Shown here: positions 12,638 to 21,301 of the stretch, piece after piece | Layout of the letters: every line of letters starts with the position of its first letter | Numbering within the stretch: the first letter of the stretch is position 1 | Assembly: GCA_963514095.1 (NCBI GenBank) | Contig: OY741266.1 | Span: 2,745,501 to 2,809,500, forward strand | Direction: 5' to 3' | Source of the DNA: Eutrigla gurnardus | Lineage: Eukaryota > Chordata > Actinopteri > Perciformes > Triglidae | DNA length: 64,000 bases | The notes under the pieces: generated by a model | Database searches by the model: none | Told to the model about the DNA's origin: nothing | The model's input: the letters and a program-made list of their open reading frames with translations, nothing else | Position numbers and translations under genes: made by a program

Positions 12638-12875
12638 GGGCGGTCGGTGGCGCAGTGGATAAGGCAGCCGCCCCATGTACGGAGGCTCAGCCGGTGGCGC
12701 AGTGGATAAGGCAGCCGCCCCATGTACGGAGGCTCAGCCTCGACGCGGAGATCAGTGGTTCGACTCCCGGCCCGGCAATCTCCTTCGCGCATGTCTTCCC
12801 CCTCTATCTCCCCTTTCCACACTGTCTCTCTCATAATAAAAATAAAAAAGGCTTGCATGGCACTCCAGCCATAAA
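12638..12875 (+). mobile_element. tRNA-derived SINE with duplicated A-box region
   Basis: The head has A box GGTGGCGCAGTGG and B box GGTTCGACTCCC (about 12757-12768), a body with 'gcatgtcttccccctctatc' and 'ataaaggc'-like motifs, and an A-rich end. A 47-bp segment containing the A box occurs twice in tandem (12645-12691, 12692-12738). Flanking direct repeats ending AAAAAAATTAACTG (12623-12637 and about 12876-12890) are the target-site duplication. The body matches the SINE at 18466-18652, though the tRNA-like heads differ. Confidence 0.85.
12645..12738 (+). repeat. 47-bp tandem duplication inside the SINE head
   Basis: Two virtually identical 47-bp units starting 'cggtggcgcagtgg' and ending 'ggaggctcagc'. 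The SINE therefore carries two A boxes before a single B box, lengthening the A-to-B distance for the upstream one. Confidence 0.95.
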
Positions 12876-13925
12876 AAAAAAAATTAACTGAGAAAGTTTC
12901 AAGTCAAGTATCTTGATTTAAGACATCACTTTTATATTTGTTATGCTGTTTTAAGAAATTATGTCTTATTTTAACTACTTTTATGCTCATTATCAATCCC
13001 AGATTAAGGTGTAATTTCTTAAATTAGTAAAGAGACTTAAATTCTAATTTTGAGTAATTTAATCTTGAATTAGTGTTTTTTTCATTGCTTGTTTTAGAAG
13101 AATTTGGATTAGTTTAAGATTTTCTGTCTAGTTTAAAGTCTCATTTTAGTCTTTCGGAGCTAAGAAATTTGGGCTTATTTTAAGAATTGCTTGTCAAGCA
13201 AAAAAAGCTTACCCCATTGGCAGATTTTTTTGCTTGATACAAGATAATTTGATTGAATATGAGAATATTTTACTTCTTTCTAGAAGGGCTGTTTTTGCAG
13301 TGTGGTGTGAAGCTGTTAACAAAGGTGGCTTCAAAATTCAAGGTCAACTTTACAACTAAGTGCATTAGTAGTGTGGTAGCAACCTGTCAATCACATGCTA
13401 GCCCCGCCCCGAATCATCCCCTGCTTTCTGGTCTGGTGGACTCTAAATGGACCATAATGTACTAAATGAACATCATGCTGGATTGAAGAAGACTTGAAAC
13501 TAGAGATTGAGACATAAACATTAGCTCATGTTTATAATGTTTACTGAGAAGAACTGGAGAACTTCCAGACAATCAGACTTATTTTTACAACCAGAGGAGT
13601 CGCCCCCTGATGGCCAGTACAGGAATGTTGCCCATATGCTTCATTTTTCAGAATGGGAAGTTGCTGTCTGGTTAGATGCCGCTCTTGCGTTATGATACCT
13701 TCTTACTTAAGTCATCTGGAATGTCCTGTATGACATAGTCATGAGGTCAGAGCATTTATTGAGGAATTCTTCTTTAATTATCACTAAGCATTACTGTATG
13801 GTGGAGGAGTCAATTTCCCCTCTCTTGGAGTTTCTTGAGAGTTGGTCGATATCCTGCGACTTGAACCTATACTTGCGTATGGTTTGTGGATGCATCATGG
13901 GAATTTAAGATGGTGACTCTCTTAA

Positions 13926-15671
13926 AGGAGAAATCCGGTCATTTTTGACCCCATGTCCGTTGTCCTCAGGGTCATCCCGACTTATTAGAAGCAAAAAACC
14001 CGACAAAAATTGACGTTGCCTAGCCTGAGATCTGTACCTGCCTGGCAGCCTTCCAGACTCGCTCCAATGCTAACCCATTGGGGCACGTTATATCTGCTTT
14101 CCTGGGCCACAGAAAACAATTCCAAGACCTATGCAACACAGGTTGGGTCCGTACGAGACACCACGGCGCTCGGTTAGCACAAATAGTGTGGCAAAACGAC
14201 ATAAATACATAAATATGTGTGTTTTAGCATGAAGTTACTCACCTCAAATCACCCCGTAGAGTAGACATTAGCAGTAGACAGCCGAGCGCCTGTCGTCCCT
14301 CCCAGTCACCGCAGAAACGAAAACGTTTTTCACGTAGTTTTGATTTTGTATCCATAAAGAAACGACCGAGCAGTGCAGTCGTCCTGTCCGTAATAAATCC
14401 ATGAAGATGTTACGTCCATATGTATGACTGTTACAACATAGCAACATAGCTTCAGCTAGTAACGTGCCGGGCGCTCGTCCGTCCCAGTCACCGCAGAAAC
14501 GAAAACGTTTTCCTCGTAGTTTTGATTTTGTATCCATAAAGAAACGACTGAGCAGTGCAGTCGTCCTGTCCGTAATAAATCCATGAAGCCGTTATGTCCA
14601 TATGTATGACTATGTTACAGCATAGCAACGATAGCTTACAGCTAAACAGTAGCCGGGAGCCAAAACAATGCAAGTCTCGCGCAAGTTCCCGTCTGCCGTC
14701 CTCACTCTGGAGCTGTTTTCAAGCCAGTACAGTGAAACATCTTGGACAGTCGCGCGAGGGTCACTTTGTTCTCACTCTGTTGATGAGAGACTGCAGTCTG
14801 CACACGCGACACGCGACACGCGACTCCCACTCATGCCGTCAACACAACTAGCCTACTGAGACTGCGCGAGATTTGTTGTCGCTGTAGCAGCTTCAACTGT
14901 CACAAAGGCTAAGCAATCTTACTATGTAGGCTAGCGCCACTTACACTGTCATATGGACATGACGGCACTACTCGATGGAAAGAAGTTTGTCACTAGTGGC
15001 TTGAAAACAGCTCCAGAGTGAGGACGTCGGGAGACGGGAACTTGCGCTAGACTTCCATTGTTTTGGCTCCCGGCTACTGTTTAGCTGTAAGCTATCGTTG
15101 CTATGTTTCTGCGGTGACTGGGACGGACGAGCGCCCGGAACGTTACTAGCTGAAGCTTGGTTGCTATGTTGTAACAGTCATACATATGGACGTAACAGCT
15201 TCATGGATTTATTACGGACATGACGACTGCACTGCTCGGTCGTTTCTTTATGGATACAAAATCAAAACTACGAGGAAAACGTCTTCGTTTCTGCGGTGAC
15301 TGGGACGGACGACAGGCGCTCGGCTGTCTACTGCTAATGTCTACTATACGGGGTGATTTGAGGTGAGTAACTTCATGCTAAAACACACATATTTATGTCG
15401 TTTTGCAACACTATTTGTGCTAAACGAGCGCCGTGGTGTCTCGTACGGACACAACCTGTGTTGCATAGGTCTTGGAATTGTTTTCTGTGGCCCAGGAAAG
15501 CAGATATAACGTGCCCCAATGGGTTAGCATTGTAGCGGGTCTGGAAGGCTGCCAGGCAGGTACAGATCTTGGGCTAGGCAACGTCAATTTTTGTCGGGTT
15601 TTTTGCTTCTAATAAGTCGGGATGACCCTGAGGACAACGGACATGGGGTCAAAAATGACCGGATTTCTCCT
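13926..15671. mobile_element. 1.75-kb foldback element with TTAA target duplications
   Basis: The element starts AGGAGAAATCCGG and ends CCGGATTTCTCCT, and each end is bordered by TTAA (13922-13925 and 15672-15675). Nearly the whole element is one inverted repeat: left arm 13926-14726 (801 bp), right arm 14997-15671 (675 bp), spacer 14727-14996 (270 bp). The left arm contains two direct copies of a 182-bp module (starting at 14301 and 14483, each with 'cagtcaccgcagaaacgaaa'); the right arm keeps one and has lost most of the other. Open frames in the arms (14020-14859) are repeat artefacts. The TTAA flanks are typical of piggyBac-like transposition (Kolobok-type elements also use TTAA); no transposase is present, so the assignment is inference. 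Confidence 0.85.
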
Positions 15672-15675
15672 TTAA

Positions 15676-17550
15676 CCATTTAGAAGTTAGGTTTTAACCT
15701 TATAGGTTAGAGGAAGAGCGTCATGCTTGACACGTTGTGCATATAAATTCCTCAGATTCTTCATACATCAAATAATGCAGCTTGGTCAGTGTTCCTTAGC
15801 GTCTGCTCATTTAGTGTGTGAGTGTGTCTGTTTCAAGCAACCCCGTCGCTGCATTATGGGTAGATAATTTGATGTAATATAAAGAGAGAGATAGTCCACA
15901 CGGGGAAGGAGGGAGGGGAGGTGGACTGATCAAACAAGCACAGGACTGTAATTCAGGAGACTGCTGTTGAAGTCCCGTGCCACACTAAAAGTATAGCATC
16001 CGTTAGTAACGTGAATTGCACTTGACGATAGATGGCTTTGTTGCCTCAACCTAACTTGCTATGAAGACAGAATTTTATTTTGAAAAGACGCTCTGCATGG
16101 AACGAGCATCTGTTGGCGCTGACTGACAGAAGAGGCAATCGAGGGGAACTTAGACCGTCTGTCAGTGTGAAGCTTTGGAGCTCGGACCAAGTTGCTTGAT
16201 GTGACGCATTAGAGGGAGAACACGTTGGCTGTTTGGTGTTCGGATCAATTGTTTTCATTTGTTTTGCATTACAACGGCCCATTCAGTCACATATGGACAT
16301 ATTAGCCCACAGCTACCAACTCCTGGCTTTCATAAAGAATACGAAAGCCAGGAGCCTTCTTACCAGTGAAGGAAACATACAGCCACAATGAGAACGGAGT
16401 ACAATATTATATCAGATGGAGACAAAGGTGGCCAAGGCAGACACAAAGACAGACGACCCTGAACCCGGTTCAGGGGTTGCAGTTTTTTATCCTTTTGTGT
16501 TCACCTTCAGCTGAGTCTCACAAAAGAAGTCTCATTAGACACTAATAATATGGAGGGAGATCATTTCCCTGCTACAACTGATCCAACATCATTACCGTGG
16601 TTAAAGATATATCATTTGAAAAAATCAATTTTGCGTAATTCTGTTCAGTGCACCATTTGAATAAATGTGACTTTAATATTACAAAGCAGGGAGAAGACAG
16701 CTTTACAAATGACATGAGTCTGTATTTTAAATTCCTCTTATTCAGACGACAACACAACCTAAAGACTCAGGTGTCCAGACCTCAACAAGCTTAATGTGGG
16801 AAAAAGAATATGTTTGTGTGGGATAACATGGGAACTTTACCAATGCTATGAGGTAATGTGTCTATCAAAACGTGAAAATGAGTAACTCATAAAAGTACAA
16901 TTATTTTCCATAATTAAAATAGTTAAATAGCTTTCCTTTTACATTATATTGTTTGGCTTCATAATGTCTAATGAAATATATTTACATCTTTGAAAACCTT
17001 GATTAACTTATAATTACATCAACATGCTGTTAATTTTTTTAGATCATATCAAGTGTAATATGAATTCTACATGTAATTTAACATAAAAAATCTTATATAT
17101 TTAATAGATAATAAATGTTTACAAAAAGTATGTCCAATTTATAAAACAATGGATTTACCTAATATTCAATAGATGTTTAATGTTAAAAATGTCCACCCAC
17201 TGGATTCATTAAAAGAAATTCCCAACAGCATTATTTAACAAATAATTCTGATTAGTTACAATATGTTGTTAATTAAATCATATGTTTTAATTGGATATCA
17301 TGTTTTTTTTTAAATGAGCATTACCTATTACAATATAAGCTTTACTTTAAATAAAATGCCACAAACAAGAAAAATCAAGCAATTTATGTTCAGTCATATT
17401 GTACGCCTATTTAACAATATATGCCGACATTTAATTTCATGAATTTCTATCTATTTTTACATCAAAATCCAATCTTTTTATCATCCTGGAAAACAAAAAA
17501 ATCAGCTAGTACCAACCAGATTCAACCATCTTCAGATTCGATCCTTCAGA
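15676..17550. other. Unrecognised AT-rich sequence
   Basis: No gene is seen. From about 16840 to 17480 the DNA is strongly AT-rich and without reading frames. A 12-bp perfect hairpin sits at 16320-16354 (listed separately). Confidence 0.5.
16320..16354. repeat. Perfect 12-bp hairpin
   Basis: CTCCTGGCTTTC and its exact reverse complement GAAAGCCAGGAG are separated by 11 bases. No U-tract follows and no transcription unit is visible, so a terminator role is not claimed. Confidence 0.85.
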
Positions 17551-17917
17551 ATCGAATCTGGGAAATGCGGCCATTATTGGTAAGGCTATTGGTAAGGCTC
17601 TTAAGAAGGGCTCGGCTAAGAAGGAGCGCTAAGATACAGGTGTTTCCCAGACGCGTTCTTAACTGCCTTCTTAGGAGAACCTTAAGATCAAGCCAAAGAA
17701 GCTTCTTAAGAAGCTCTTAGTGGGAGCTGTCCACCGCGGTGGTGCTGAAACTGAATCAATCGATGCCAGGCAAATCGATCACCCACCTCTTTATCAGCAC
17801 ATAAGTCACACACAGCGCCCCGTGGTCCCCCCACACAGGTGCAATTAGGCTACGCATGTATCGTGCGTGTGTGTGTGTGCGTACGTGCGTGTGTGCGTAC
17901 GTGCGTGCGTGCGTGCC

Positions 17918-18305
17918 AACAGGTGTATCTAAGTAGTAAGATCCCAGCCACCGCGTGGAACATTTGGTGGACCTGGCGGACCTCGTCCCGTGTGGTGGGC
18001 ATCTTTATGTGGGTCCGGGCATGGCGCAGGAGAATCGGTGTCACAGCTGCCACACTCCGTGACACCGATGCCTTGCTGAGGCCGGTGCCGTCCCCCACCA
18101 CCTCCAGGAAGCTCCCCACTGCGTAAAAACGTAGCGCAGCCAGGAGCTGCACCTCCGGGCTGAGGGCAAAATTGCAGCGGGTTGCTCTCTGGATGTGTGG
18201 AGACACCAGAGTGATCAGCCGTTGGATCTCTGCACGGGGCAGCCGGTACTTTGCCTGGACAGCCCGGTCTGACAGCACGTCCAGTGGGGAGAAGTGCTGA
18301 CGCAC
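17918..18305 (-). pseudogene. HARBI1-like Harbinger transposase, N-terminal fragment
   Basis: The reverse strand encodes about 130 residues starting MRQHFSPLDVLSDRAVQAKY. Clear family features follow in order: 'LPRAEIQRLITLVSPHIQR', 'LSPEVQLLAALRFYAVGSF', 'EVVGDGTGLSKASVSRSV' and 'HIKMPTTRDEV'. These correspond to the N-terminal helical and helix-turn-helix-like region of HARBI1/PIF-Harbinger nucleases. A full protein is about 350 residues and carries a DDE catalytic triad downstream; none of that is present, because the frame runs into a microsatellite at about 17917. It is therefore a non-functional remnant of a mobile-element gene, not the domesticated host gene HARBI1. Confidence 0.8.
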
Positions 18306-18465
18306 GTATGCATTTATGTTTCTTGCGCCAGTGGTCCGCAGCTATGAGCGCATTTCAACATTGAGCATTGTTTTATTATTTCGAAAAGTGGAGGATATAA
18401 ATTTCCCTGGCGCGGCTTGATCACTGAGCATTTGGTCACTAAGAAGGCTGTTAAGAGTGGGTCAG

Positions 18466-18652
18466 GTTGGCGCGCAGTTGGCGGAGTGGTTAGAGCGCAT
18501 GCCATGTACGAACGTACATACGCAGCCAACCCCGGTTCGAATCCCGGCCGGAGGTCCTTTGCTGCATGTCACATCCCCTCTCTCTCTCCTCATGTTTCCG
18601 ATCTATCCACTGCTAATAAAAGGCGTCTATGCCTCAAAAAAAAAAAAAAAAA
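18466..18652 (+). mobile_element. tRNA-derived SINE with 13-bp target duplication
   Basis: A box TTGGCGGAGTGGTTAGAGCG and B box GGTTCGAATCCC (about 18533-18544), then a 'gctgcatgtcacatcccctc' block, 'ctgctaataaaaggc' and an A19-20 tail. It is flanked by exact 13-bp direct repeats AAGAGTGGGTCAG (18453-18465 and 18653-18665). It lies inside the right arm of the Harbinger element and is therefore younger than it. Good boxes, a long pure A tail and a perfect duplication point to recent insertion. Confidence 0.92.
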
Positions 18653-18819
18653 AAGAGTGGGTCAGCTCGATCTTACATTTCCTTCTTAGTGAAAGATCTT
18701 CTTAAGCTAAGAGCGACTCTGGGAAACACATCTTTCTTTCACAGCGTTCTTAAGAGCGCTCCTAAGAAGATCTTAGCACTTAAGAGCTTCTTAACGAATC
18801 TGGGAAACGCGGCCAATAT

Positions 18820-19475
18820 CTCAGTCAGTCTCCAACTTTTAGCAACACCGCGCTAGAGAACTTATGAGCTAATCTTTTTAACAATGAAATTTCCTCTCAA
18901 AGTTCTGTACCGCCACCCTTTTCCTGTTTCACTCAGAATGACATCAACATACAGAAGATGGATTCTCTGGAAAAGCCGTTTCAGCACAAGAATTAACATA
19001 TCTTCTTCATTTTCACAGTTTGATTGTCCCGGCCTTCCCTGCTTTCGTCACATTGATGACAGTCATTTTTTAGAAAAGTGTCTGAAAACACTAGAGCCAA
19101 TCAACGGGATGACAAGTGCAGTAAAAAAGTTGTGCAGGGTATGTTTATCTAAATCAACAACGAAGGTTTGAAATGATGGTGTGTGTTGAAAGTTTGGTGA
19201 TCACCCAAGTAATTCTAATTCATCCCGAGGAGTCTACACCCTCGAATCCAATAGTGTTGGATAATTCAGTCGAGACCAGGGTGGTGGACCTGCCAACAGA
19301 CAGACAGACGCTGCTATCCATAGAGACCAGCACAGTCTCACAGAGGTTTGTGGATGGGTTGATTTCATGCTGAGCAGTTTCTTTTGTGCACCTTGTTGGC
19401 ATGGGAACAATATGAAATGTTCATGTCACAATGATCCTGGCCAAGTTCATTGTGATTTATGATATTACCCCCATA
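18820..19475. other. Unrecognised sequence
   Basis: No gene or repeat is recognised. The open frame at 18884-19171 has no domain signature. Confidence 0.45.
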
Positions 19476-19812
19476 ACCAAATACAGTGACGGTGCGGGGG
19501 GGGGGGGCAAGCAGGGTCTCAAGACCCTCCTGTCAAAGGCTGCGCCCCCCCTTTTGCCCCCCCTCCCCTCGAAATATTTATGGCTTAAAGACTATAACAA
19601 ATATAGAACAAATTAAGACACTGAGACATTAACAATCAATCATCTGAAGAAATATTGTTTATAACCTTGCTATGGTGATTGTTTTTTTTTTTTTTCCTGT
19701 GTCGTGCGATTTGATTGGCTGGTTTGCACGCAGACAGCAGGCTGAATTGGACGTTCACGTTAGCGGTGGTTGATGCATAGCGGCTAGTTAGCGATTGTGT
19801 CAACAAAGCGAA

Positions 19813-20166
19813 ATGGACCGATTTGTGATAGCCAAAAAGCGAATAAGAGTGGACGATGGTGGTGGTGATTTACGGACGCAGGACAGAGTGATGACGGACT
19901 TGGAGGATGAGGATGAAAGCAAGGATGATGAAGGGGCGGTAGTAGGTGAGGAGAAGAGAGAAAGGAGGAGGAGGGGAGAGGAGAAGAGAGAAAGACAGCA
20001 TTGGAGAGCGAGTGATGCAGAGTTTAGAGGACAAGAAGGGAGGAAGAGGAGAGGAAGACAGGAGTGGGGAGTGAGTGAGGAGGAGAAGAATGGAGGAAGA
20101 GGAAGACAGGAGTGGAGAGTGAATGAGGAGGAGTTTAGAGGAGAAGAAAACTTGAGTGGAGAGTGA
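19813..20166 (+). pseudogene. Truncated hAT transposase-like start running into minisatellite
   Basis: From the ATG at 19813 the frame reads MDRFVIAKKRIRVDDGGGD, then acidic DLEDEDESKDDEGAVVGEE, then RERRRRGEEKRER-type repeats until a stop. A short basic MD(R/K)F start followed by an acidic linker is typical of the leader of hAT transposases of the TTF/ZMYM-associated kind; this resemblance is from memory of family style and not from a search. No zinc finger, DDE residue or hAT dimerisation segment follows: the reading frame is carried by the tandem repeat. A further in-frame ATG 18 bp upstream (19795) is possible but less like the family. Confidence 0.4.
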
Positions 20167-20925
20167 GTGAGGAGGAGTTTAGAGGAGAGGAAGACAGGAG
20201 TGGGAGTGAGTGAGGAGGAGAAGAAGGGAGGAAGAGAGGAAGACAGGAGTGGAGAGTGAGTGAGGAGGAGTTTAGAGGAGAGGAAGACAGGAGTTGAGAG
20301 TGAGTGAGGAGGAGAAGAAGGGAGAAAGAGGAGAGGAAGACAGGAGTGGGGAGTGAGTGAGGAGGAGAAGAAGGGAGGGAGAGGAGAGGAAGACAGGAGT
20401 GGAGAGTGAGTGAGGAGGAGAAGAAGGGAGGGAGAGGAGAGGAAGACAGGGTGGAGAGTGAAGGAGGAGGAGTTTAGAGGAGAAGAAGACTTGAGTGGAG
20501 AGTGAGTGAGGAGGACAAGAAGGGAGGAAGAGGAGAGGAAGACAGGAGTGGAGAGTGAAGGAGGAGGAGTTTAGAGGAGAGGAAGACAGGAGTGGAGAGT
20601 GAGGAGGAGGAGTTTAGAGGAGAGGAAGTCAGGAGTGGAGAGTGAGGAGGAGGAGTTTAGAGGAGAGGAAGAGGAGGAAGACAGGAGTGGAGAGTGAGTG
20701 AGGAGGAGTTTAGAGGAGAGGAAGAGGAGGAAGACAGGAGTGGAGAGTGAGTGAGGAGGAGAAGAAGGGAGGAAGAGGAGAGGAAGACAGGAGTTGAGAG
20801 TGAATGAGGAGGAGTTTGGAGAAGAGGAAGACAGGAGTGGAGAGTGAGGAGGAGGAGGAGTTTAGAGGAGAGGAAGAGGAGGAAGACAGGAGTGGAGAGT
20901 GAAGGAGAGGAGAACAGAAGGAGAG
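19940..20925 (+). repeat. Purine-rich minisatellite, about 40-50 bp variable units
   Basis: Irregular tandem units built from the blocks 'gaggaggagtttagaggag', 'aggaagacaggagtgg', 'agagtgagt' and 'gaggaggagaagaaggga'. Block order and copy number vary, so the unit length is not constant. The top strand is overwhelmingly A and G for about 1 kb. It lies entirely inside the hAT relic. Serine/leucine-rich frames on the reverse strand are artefacts. Confidence 0.95.
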
Positions 20926-21301
20926 AGAAAACATATTTAGTGAGTTAAGAGACAGTTGTAAGAGTATACTGTATACAACTATACACTGTGCTACAATTCT
21001 CAGTTACACTCTTGTAAATCCACAGATGTTCTCTGTGGTGGATTTGTATTGTTTTTTGTGCTTGTTGTTTGGCACTTCATTTCATTAAAAGTATTTAAAT
21101 ATGCTTGTGTTTGTTTTATGATAAACGTTTAGTAACATGCATTCGACAATATGTAGTGTATCAGCACGGCCACGGGAACAGTACATCTATATCTATTATA
21201 GTATTATTTGTTGGTGTCAGAATTCACTAGCACCTCCTATAAACAATCAGACCCCCTCATTGCCCCCCCAATAATAATTTTCTGGTGCCGCCTACCAAAT
21301 A

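Larger units (their letters stand above)
12045..13302. mobile_element. Non-autonomous DNA transposon with CACTGCAAAAA termini
   Basis: It begins CACTGCAAAAA and ends TTTTTGCAGTG, an 11-bp perfect terminal inverted repeat. 'CTTGTATCAAG' recurs in inverted sense just inside both ends. The interior is AT-rich with many 'cttattttaag'-type motifs and no coding capacity. Elements with these ends are very common in fish genomes. Compared with uninterrupted Family A copies the insertion duplicated only TG (12043-12044 and 13303-13304), which is unusual, and the superfamily is left open. The element contains a later SINE (12638-12875). Confidence 0.7.
11826..13665 (+). repeat. Family A copy split by a DNA transposon
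   Basis: The left part (11826-12044) carries 'gcggatgtagt', 'acagttttgaagcc', 'gtgaccatatttggactgtg' and 'ggatccatctggattctg'. The right part (13303-13665) resumes with 'tggtgtgaagctgttaac' and runs through 'ctttctggtctggtggac', 'gaagaagacttgaaac' and 'gaggagtcgccccctgatgg'. Uninterrupted copies (33565-34112, 27505 onward) read straight across this join, which proves the 1,258-bp interruption is an insertion. Confidence 0.75.
17640..18815 (-). mobile_element. Internally deleted PIF/Harbinger transposon
   Basis: The left end reads TGTTTCCCAGACGCGTTCTTAA and the right end, on the opposite strand, GTTTCCCAGATTCGTTAAGAAG: an imperfect terminal inverted repeat. Several further CTTAAG and 'ggaaac'-type motifs form sub-terminal repeats at 17550-17720 and 18660-18815. 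The interior holds a Harbinger transposase fragment on the reverse strand (17918-18305). A (GTGC/GTAC)n microsatellite (about 17868-17917) sits where the rest of the transposase should begin. A SINE was inserted later into the right arm (18466-18652). Outer borders are approximate: an additional inverted copy of the terminal motif, with a 10-bp hairpin (17533-17542 with 17551-17560), lies just outside the left end, and no 3-bp target duplication is evident. Confidence 0.7.
19484..21293 (+). mobile_element. hAT-type transposon relic with 8-bp target duplication
   Basis: The element begins CAGTGACGGTGC followed by a G11-12 run and ends CCCCCCC, an AT-rich spacer, then GGTGCCGCCT: a short imperfect inverted repeat of the kind seen in fish hAT elements. 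Exact 8-bp direct repeats ACCAAATA flank it (19476-19483 and 21294-21301), the hallmark of hAT integration. Inside are a leader, a short coding start (MDRFVIAKKRIRVDD at 19813) and then about 1 kb of purine-rich tandem repeats in place of a transposase catalytic domain. It cannot be autonomous. Confidence 0.75.

Noticed and set aside
14020..14859. Several 60-90-codon frames with repeated peptides
   Set aside because: They are translations of the foldback element arms and their 182-bp modules.
17850..18305. Host HARBI1 gene
   Set aside because: The fragment lies within transposon inverted repeats, lacks the catalytic half and ends in a microsatellite.
19813..20166. Acidic/basic repeat protein gene
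   Set aside because: The frame is carried by a minisatellite inside a hAT relic; it stops at a random point and other units shift frame.
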